The translations under genes were made by a program, and so were the position numbers. Shown piece by piece: positions 56,825-64,000 of a DNA stretch of 64,000 nucleotides; position 1 is the first letter of the stretch, and each line of letters begins with the position of its first letter. This DNA is from Adineta ricciae (lineage: Eukaryota; Rotifera; Eurotatoria; Adinetida; Adinetidae), in the NCBI GenBank assembly GCA_905250025.1, contig CAJNOJ010000037.1, forward strand, positions 434,001 to 498,000, read 5' to 3'. A model generated the notes under the pieces. The model worked only from the letters and a program-made list of their open reading frames with translations, had not been told where the DNA came from and searched no databases.

Positions 56825-58837
56825 GTTATCGGTTCACGGGGTGTTTGTCTTGTTTTTTCACAATAATAACTTTTTTTCTATCATTCGATGCCGGCGTCTG
56901 GATATATATGGGGGAATGTAAACGTGTGTTCTTAGTCACGAGAGTCGATGGTTTTTTTACAATCTTGTCTAAAACACGCATAGGCCTATTAGGATGTCAT
57001 TCAGTAAGCGCGTGATTGTCTCTCTATAGAAATGTTTTTCTTCTCTTCATTCGCCATTTTCTTCTTTCCTCTCAGACTTTTTCCATCCTTCGTCACGATG
57101 CATCGTCATGTAAAATACGAGAACATTATATCATAAGTGACACGAGGAAAGTAATTATTTACACTACAACATCTTACGAACAGTCTGATTCTGTACCTGT
57201 CAGTTGACTAAACAATGAATGTCTTATGATGAAATTTGTTTTTCTTGTTTCTTAGCATTGTACTTTCTCATTGTTGAGTTTTAACTTCGAGCAGAAAAAC
57301 ATTGCATCATATGATGAAGCAAGCGAGCAAAAAAAAACGATAGGTGGGAACTTTGTTTCGACTTCTTCCATGCAAAATATATATTCTACTGTGTCAATAG
57401 ATAAATGACGGGGGTGTGCTGCAGTTGTATTCAAAAGAGAAAAAAAGGGGTATGATAGAACAGCAAATATCACGCCTCTCATTTTCAAAATTTATTTGAC
57501 TAAGAACGTTTGAAATCGTAGAAGTAACCAAAACACAATCTACACTGATCAAAGGATTTTGTTGTTTTTTTTAAGGGGTATAATCGAAAGTAGACTTTAA
57601 CTGAAGATTTGCCCCTGAAGATCAAATGTTATGTGATTAAGCACATTTCAATCAGACTTATGCTTGCGGTCGACCCAGACAGTGTGAAACAGTTAATCCG
57701 TATGGGAAACTTCAATGATAATGATCAATCATTTTCGTACTACGAATCTTCATGCTTATCTGTATCTCCGAATCGATGAATAATTATTCGATACAATAAA
57801 GTTTTTTTGTTAAACAAAATACACGTGATAAGCGTATCTAGTAGTGTTATCTTGATAATTCATAACGAAGAAATGACATCATACACTTTTGTTAACATAT
57901 CGATAAGCATGCGAACGAACAGAAATCAAGGTTATTTTTTCTAGATTAACTTGTTCCGAAGAATGTTTGTAATTGTGAAAAAATTATCAACAAATTGTGA
58001 ATTTGCTCGAAGGTTATGTTTGTATAATGTCGGAAAGAATCGATATTTCTTACTTGAAGGTGATTACAGCCAATACTAAACGCAAAAGAACGAACGCTAG
58101 TGATAGACGTAATGCTATCAAGTGATGTGTAACAAGTGACGATACATCATCGTCCAATGATTAGATTTCATATATTTACTAATATATGCATGTGACATTG
58201 CAATTTGATTTGCTTAGGAAGAAAATATCAATATGTTTATCGGGTCCTGTCGTTTGAAATGAAATGAGTCAGGTCGATACAGGAACATTGGAAAGGTGAT
58301 ATCGATTGGGTAATTGCTTCGAATCTGATCAATCATTGTGCATTGTTACCGATTATATATTTGTTCGAATCAAATCAGTGTAGGAAAACATTCCATGAAT
58401 CTTGGTCTCCTAAAATACTTTTGGAGTATTGTCTAGGAATTACTCGAATCATAGTCAATGATTTTCTTGCCATCGTAAAATGAGAACATGTCCTTATTTG
58501 AAGACTTACCAAGGGGTGGGATTTTTTAAACTTTTTCCAAGTTTTAAGTATAGATGATTTTCCGTTATTTATAATAGGAAAGGAAGTGATAGACTCTCGA
58601 AATGATGTCTATTCAATCTGGGTTTTTTTTTCATTATTTTTATTGAAGAATCGCCAGTCAGAGGAATTTATTTTTTCTGCAATTGAACTTGACAGAAAGG
58701 ACCAATAATTATACGAGAAGACTAAACAAATGAAGATATTCATATATTCTTTCTTTCTCGGACATAAACAATTAAAAAGAATGATTTATTTATACTTCAA
58801 ACGAGTTCATTTGTAGTCGAGTTGTTCTCATTTTGTT
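56825..58837. other. Gene-poor intergenic region
   Basis: About 2 kb between the TIGAR-like start and the neuropeptide precursor stop (both minus). Short open frames only (57016-57207, 57252-57488); no RNA gene or repeat family recognised. Confidence 0.5.
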
Positions 58838-59703
58838 TTATTGATCCATAAAGCCGGATTCATACAGTTTTTCGACTAGGGACGCGAGACCTTGATTGAC
58901 AGCTTCTTGGGCATATACAGGGATTTCTTCCAATCGGCCATCGTGAATCATTTGAATGACATTTTGAAAATGTGCAAGTTCATCTGAAGACATATGAGTT
59001 TTTTCGGCAAAGTTTCGAATGGTTTTGGCGACTAGGGAAAACAAATCGAATTCAATATTTTATATTTACGGTCATCTCTCTTACTTGAAAAAGCTGATGC
59101 GAGACTGTCGAACCAATATGCACTGTTTCCTTCGATACTCTTGGAGATTTTATGTCCGAATATGAATGTAAATAACTTCGAACCGTGGAGAGTGTATTCA
59201 GCTTGAAGGAATTTTTCGATATTTTCTTTTGCTGGTCGTTTAGCTGAAATCAAAAACGATGTTTGATACAAATGATAAATCCAATTTCGTTACCAGCAAT
59301 GCATGTTTCTTCATTCTCATCAAGATTTCCAGGGCAATCACCCGGAACGCCATCGCAAATCGATTGCAGAGCAATGCATTTTTCACTTCGCGGGCATTGA
59401 AATGGTTCTGATGGATCGATACAGCCTAGAAGATTTGCTCGGTAGAGCTTTCGGTCAAATGAACTTTCATAGAAAGTAAAGTATACCTTTGAATTGATGT
59501 GTTGGGTGCAAAACATCGTAGGGCGATGCGGCAGCACGTTCATCTACTGGCTTTCTTTCGAGCCACTTTTTGAACAATTGATAACGATTGTGATGGGCGC
59601 CATTTAACCAATGTGGTTGATGGAGTTCGTCAGCATTTGCATGTATATATATAATTAGGCAGGAAATGAGTAGTGCGAACGAAGATGGAATTGATTTCAT
59701 CAT
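58838..59703 (-). CDS. Prohormone-4 / IDLSRF-type neuropeptide precursor with LDLa domain
   Basis: Exons complement(58838..59031, 59085..59243, 59294..59425, 59487..59703), 233 residues. Signal peptide (MMKSIPSSFALLISCLIIYI), a variable N-terminal segment, then one LDL-receptor class A module (EPFQCPRSEKCIALQSICDG ... CPGNLDENEETC). Next come AAKRP-like AKRPAKENIEKFLQA, LFTFIFGHKI, and a helical C-terminus ending LVEKLYESGFMDQ. The LDLa + AKRP + FGxK + terminal LVEKLxxxGFxD pattern matches insect prohormone-4 (EPFKCPGDDTCIS, AAKRPP, LFGSK, LEKLVKTGFLD). In insects the bioactive peptide is N-terminal; here that segment (HHNRYQLFKKWLERK and following) lacks the IDLSRF sequence, so the mature peptide is unknown. 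An acceptor-like TTATATTTCAG lies about 60 bases before the ATG. Confidence 0.88.
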
Positions 59704-62700
59704 TGTTAGTGAATCAATTGATGGTAGTACGAGATTTATCGTAGAGAATAGAAAAATATGCTGAAATATAACAAACAATAAAAAAATCTCTAGAGAAATA
59801 TCAGCATGAAAGGATAAAAAAGTCATGTTTTTCCACTGAATGTTCAGGTGTACAATAATAATAAACGTTTATTTGAAGATTTACAGAATGGGAAGTCTAT
59901 TGTGAGAATTCGTAAGAGTTCCGAAAAAGAAAGACAAATGGATGACATTTTCAAGGTGTTTCTTGATGCTATCAAAATAGATTTATTGTACATCAATGTA
60001 TGTTTTTACTACACGATAGTGTTGTTTCTTTCCATGATAGAGAACGAACGGAAATTGACTCGTTGAAGTACAGATGGACAATGTTAGAACGTATATGAAA
60101 GATGAGTCCTCATAAATACAACGATCCTGATACACTTACGTTAGTAATAAATGAATGTTCTCATAAACGGAAAAATAGAGAAAATAAAAAGATGTGTCTG
60201 TCTTTAAAATATTTCATTCTTCAGAGAAAAATAGAGAGAGAATAAGAGCTAGTAGTGTACTCGCTTCTTCTCTCTCTCTCTCCCTTCTTCCTTCTCGATC
60301 TTCTTCCATGTATTGGAGACAACGAAGAAGAAATACACGCAACAAAAAATAATCAGCAAAGTAATTTCATTCTGTCTTTCGCTCGCTCTCTCTTCATGTT
60401 ATCCCCGAACATCACTGTTCGTCGTGTTGGTAAATAGACAGAACTTACGATTTCTTCTAATAAAGCATTTTCGTGTTTTTATTTATAACACTCTTGCCGG
60501 AGAAAACTCACAAAACAATCTGAAAGAAAAGAGAAAAGGAAAATCAGATGTAACGTCACGAACTTCAACGAAGTTCTTTCAATCTGATCCTTGAAAATTT
60601 CAGTAGAGAAATCGTGAATATCCCAAAATAAGAACATGTCGATCAAAAGAAAACATGTTATTAATATTGTTGTGTTTTCTCTCGGAAATTGTTAATGATC
60701 AACTACAGAATATACATTGCGATCCAAAGGAATAAATAATAACAACAATAACACTTCAGTCTTTCTATATATCGTATGAACGGATGCGATCCTTGATAGA
60801 CAGTTGAAGAAAGCATAAAAGATCTCATTGTGTGTAAATAAAATCTATCTTCAAATGGAAGAAACGGTAAAAGAAATTAATAAACGACAGTTATATATTA
60901 TTTCTATTGTGTCATAATCATTTCACCGAAAACAATAATTAGAATACACATGTATCCATGATCTAATACATAGACGACATTCACAACAATGCTAATGTTA
61001 AATGAATTTATTTGTTTGCTTCTCCGGTTACTTCTTATGCTCTTAGGCACCATACTGACAATAGATTTTTCTTCATTAACGTATCTAATGAATGATAGAT
61101 TGACGACGTTAATAGGAATTCGGATCTCTACACACACAAATATCATGTCTAATACATTTCGTTTGAAGAATATGTGATATTAACCAAGAATGTCAGACTC
61201 TTCGGCGACCTGCATTTTCCCGGCAGAAGGAGAGAGTTCTTTGGTCGAAACCTTTTTTGTATGAATTTAAAAGCTTTGACAAGTAAAGATAGTCGTTAAT
61301 CAACTGACTTGTCGTTTTATGATGTTCACCATTCAAAAACAAAGTAAATCTTGACGTTGTGCGACATGTGCCAGAAATCAGACATGCTTCTTATTCAAAT
61401 CATATTCATCACCGAGTTCGGCCTATGATTCTCATACTTCTGGGACTTCGATCATATGATTTAAAAAAGCGAAGAATTCAAAATTAGAAATGTTTTTATC
61501 TAGAGATGTAAATAATTACAAATCATAACGTTTGCCTCCTCTCGAACACGCTCGCGCTGGCAAAATCTCGTGAGATATTGTCAACTATCTATGTTCTAGA
61601 AGATCTTTCCTTTAGCAACTAACCTACGTCATACGTAGTATTCTTTCGAACATTTGACAAATGGTACATCTGAGAAAAAAAGAACGTCACTCCAGTCAGT
61701 TCACTGTTTTCTTTTTGAGTAAATGGTGTGATGTTTTTAAAAATCGATTTAATTAGAAAATGCTTTTGTCGGCAAACGAAGATACCAAGTCAAATTCTAA
61801 ATTACATGATGATTGTAACATCGTGCAAGATGTTGATCGAGAAAACAGCAGTTAACAGATCATAAATTATTGATTTTTCATTTGCTACAATTAGACATGG
61901 AAAAGTTATAGGTATATTTGTTTCTAGTCTAATATCAGAAATAAGGACATGTTCTTTGATTTATGAAAATGTACTTATATCGGCCTTGCCCGAAATTGGT
62001 GACATAAATAGCTTTCGATTGGCAGTGACTTTGACAATGAATTCTACGGATCAGATCAATACGTAAGATAGCGTTATCTGTAAGAGCTCACAGTTCTATG
62101 ATGGGCGATTGAATTCTCTTTTGTGCCGTATATGACATGAGTTTGATCTCTAAACGCCATCGTTTAAATCGCAATGAATGAAAGACTAGGAAAGTTATTT
62201 ATTTTCGTCAGGAGAATAAAAACGAGAACAAACGTTCAGGTCGATTATTTAATAAATATTTAAATTCTTTATTGTTTTGATGTCAGAATGATATTGTGTA
62301 GTTCTTATTAATTATTTGTACGCGAAAACAAAACACTCACAATGGATGGGAATGAATCAACGGCATTATCATATAACTGACTGTACCCTGTTTGATATCA
62401 ATTCTTCGTTCAGTATTATTTATGAGATAATGTCGAATTAAACTCATTACCTGATTAGATTTTGTACTGGAATATTGAAATACATTGCCAAACCGTCAGA
62501 AATTCAATTAGTTTATGATGGTTTGTGACAGGTGAAGTGAACCAAACGAAACGAATCTGTGATACTTTCTTAATTGATCATCGCGGATCAGTGTGGATTC
62601 ACAAAACGACATCTATTCGAATTGCAAGTCTTTTCACGTCGGTAGCTAAGTAATTTTTGATCAGAGTTCGTCTTGAATGGAATGAAATTTTATTTATATC

Positions 62701-62746
62701 TCCTGTTGAATCCTATTTTGAATGTAACCTTCGAAAAACAGATAAT
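59704..62746. other. Largest gene-poor region of the window
   Basis: About 3 kb between the divergent neuropeptide precursor and KATNAL2. AT-rich, a CT run near 60265-60285, short frames only (60255-60437, 60313-60594, 60904-61146). No ncRNA, repeat family or conserved motif recognised. It should contain both promoters. Confidence 0.5.
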
Positions 62747-64000
62747 ATGGCTGAAGCAACATTGAATTATCAAAATATCCGAACGATGCATGCCGCTCGT
62801 GAAGCAGTAAGATTGCGTTTTTTTTTGTATACATCGTTCGATTCTTTGCTATAGGATGATTTGCGAATCGAAAATCGAAAAAGAAATTTAATTATTCTCG
62901 TCTTACAATGGCTTGCTGAAGAAGGGTATTATGATGGTTGAAGATTAGAACAATCGCATTACTTTTTGTTATTTTTTTTTTCAAGTTACATCGAATCTGC
63001 ACGGGAGCTCGAACAAGAAACGCATCTTGATGTTAGTAAATACGATGTTTGCGACAATATTGGTCTTGATACAATTCTTCAGGAATATGAGTATGTTGTT
63101 TTATTCGAATACAGATCTGAACGAAGCTCCGTTTTGCGTTAGGTCATATTTTTATGTTAAATTTAATCGGTACCCAAAATTGACGAAAAAAATCGCACCG
63201 GCAGGTAAACTCGTTTCTCATTTCTCTCAAATAGAAAGTTCTACCACTCTTTAAAGCCGCATTTACAAGTAAACTGTCAGCTAAACTAGCCAAGTAAGAC
63301 TCGTAAAATTGTTCAATCTTACTCATGACAGTGTTTCCATTAGTGCTCAGTCAACGACTCGTCGTAGTAATGTTCCATCATTGCCACGAGTGCTTAGCAA
63401 CGGAAATGAAGGCACAGCAGCTGGCAATGGTTCATCTCAACGTTCTCCAACAGTGGGAGATGTAATACGGAAATTATCGAACACTCGAAAACTCAATCGA
63501 ACGAACTCAGAGAAACTTCCATCATCAACTTCCATGTCATCCTCAGGTTCTCAAGTGAGACAAATCTTCACATTCGAGTCTTTTTCATTGTACTTCTCGT
63601 CTCCAGTCACAATCAGGAATTCCTAGTATTCAACATTCAGTTAGTTCTGTGGAAGAAATGGCACTTTCATTCATGAAAGTGTCATCAGTCAAAACAACTT
63701 CTTCATCGAACGATCAACAACAGTGTGCAAACAAGAGAAAAGTAATCGAAAGAGTTTCCGATTGAGCTGCGCGACTACTTCATATGTCCTTCAGTATCCT
63801 ACAGCGATAATCGATTGTCGTTCGATGCTCAATGACAATTTGCGTGGACCGATCGAAAATCCTCCAGATCCATCTGTAAATAACTTTTCTTGTCCTTCGA
63901 TTTTCCAATGAACATTTGTTTGTATATGCATTCAGGACCGTTTGCTGAAACCGCTCGGTGGTTATGCTGGTTACAATGCCGAATGGCGTGAATTAGCCGA
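62747..64000 (+). CDS. KATNAL2: Katanin p60 subunit A-like 2 (KATNAL2), 5' part
   Basis: Microtubule-severing AAA ATPase, linked to cilia and spermatid microtubules. Visible exons: 62747..62806, 62855..62925, 62986..63090, 63143..63204, 63257..63293, 63332..63554, 63607..63741, 63795..63875, 63936 to the window end. The N-terminus is the LisH-bearing KATNAL2 block: LNYQNIRTMHAAREADDLRI, NLIILVLQWLAEEGYIESAR, LEQETHLD, VCDNIGLDTILQEYESY and FYVKFNRYPKLTKK, all closely paralleling human KATNAL2. A Ser-rich linker follows. The last exon reads DRLLKPLGGYAGYNAEWREL, matching [20 protein letters not shown] just before the AAA domain, which must lie beyond base 64000. The linker micro-exon (63257-63293) is the least certain. 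Confidence 0.93.

Overview
The window looks like a compact nuclear genome segment from a bdelloid-type rotifer. The evidence is about 30 ordinary animal genes (VPS53, KIF6, ELMO, KCNQ, RASEF, KATNAL2, WBP2, M6P receptor) packed at roughly one per 2 kb in AT-rich DNA. Almost every intron is only about 48-65 nt with GT..AG ends. A divergent single-exon 7TM receptor of the type expanded in rotifers is present. Many start codons sit directly behind a pyrimidine tract plus AG, as expected where a spliced leader is added in trans. The taxon is an inference; no rRNA or mitochondrial marker is present. No transposons, virus-like elements, tRNAs, rRNAs or CRISPR arrays were recognised.

Layout. 1-8.4 kb (minus): 5' part of a BRPF (peregrin) chromatin reader, a fuseless-like 8-TM protein, a signal-peptide-bearing nicotinamidase, and an orphan 7TM receptor. 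9.5-11.8 kb: RCAN (calcineurin regulator, plus) and a DHRS4-like reductase with a peroxisomal tail (minus). 12.3-19.5 kb (plus): a CCPG1-like membrane coiled-coil protein, VPS53 and PIGB, tightly spaced with acceptor-like sites at two of the starts. 19.8-22.2 kb (minus): a secreted LURP-one-related protein and a 398-residue PACT-domain (pericentrin/AKAP9-type) protein, head to head with a Tctex-type dynein light chain (plus). 23.5-27.1 kb: RASEF/Rab45. 27.4-28.2 kb (minus): a four-EF-hand calmodulin-like protein. 28.5-40.4 kb (plus): WBP2, a DPP-IV-like peptidase, a DDX21-derived protein with zinc knuckles, and KIF6; a complete matrix metalloproteinase gene lies antisense inside the second intron of WBP2. 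41.3-47.9 kb (plus): a KCNQ1-type channel, ELMO and CDK2AP1. 48.1-50.7 kb (minus): an MTR-1-P isomerase relative and the cation-dependent mannose-6-phosphate receptor. 51.4-53.8 kb: two small unassigned genes. 55.2-59.7 kb (minus): a TIGAR-like phosphatase and a prohormone-4/IDLSRF-type neuropeptide precursor. 62.7-64 kb (plus): the 5' end of KATNAL2. The stretches between 51.8 and 62.7 kb are gene-poor.

Themes: membrane traffic and the Golgi/lysosome (VPS53, PIGB, M6PR, possible ER-phagy receptor, RASEF), cilia and centrosome (KIF6, KATNAL2, PACT protein, Tctex chain), calcium signalling (RCAN, calmodulin-like, RASEF EF-hands) and engulfment (ELMO). Most unusual: a DDX21 relative that has lost its second RecA domain and gained a 99-bp zinc-knuckle tandem repeat; an MTR-1-P isomerase homologue with both catalytic residues replaced; the nested metalloproteinase; and a KCNQ channel with altered filter and gate residues. 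Exon coordinates were read by eye from splice signals and frame continuity, so individual boundaries may be off by a base or two.
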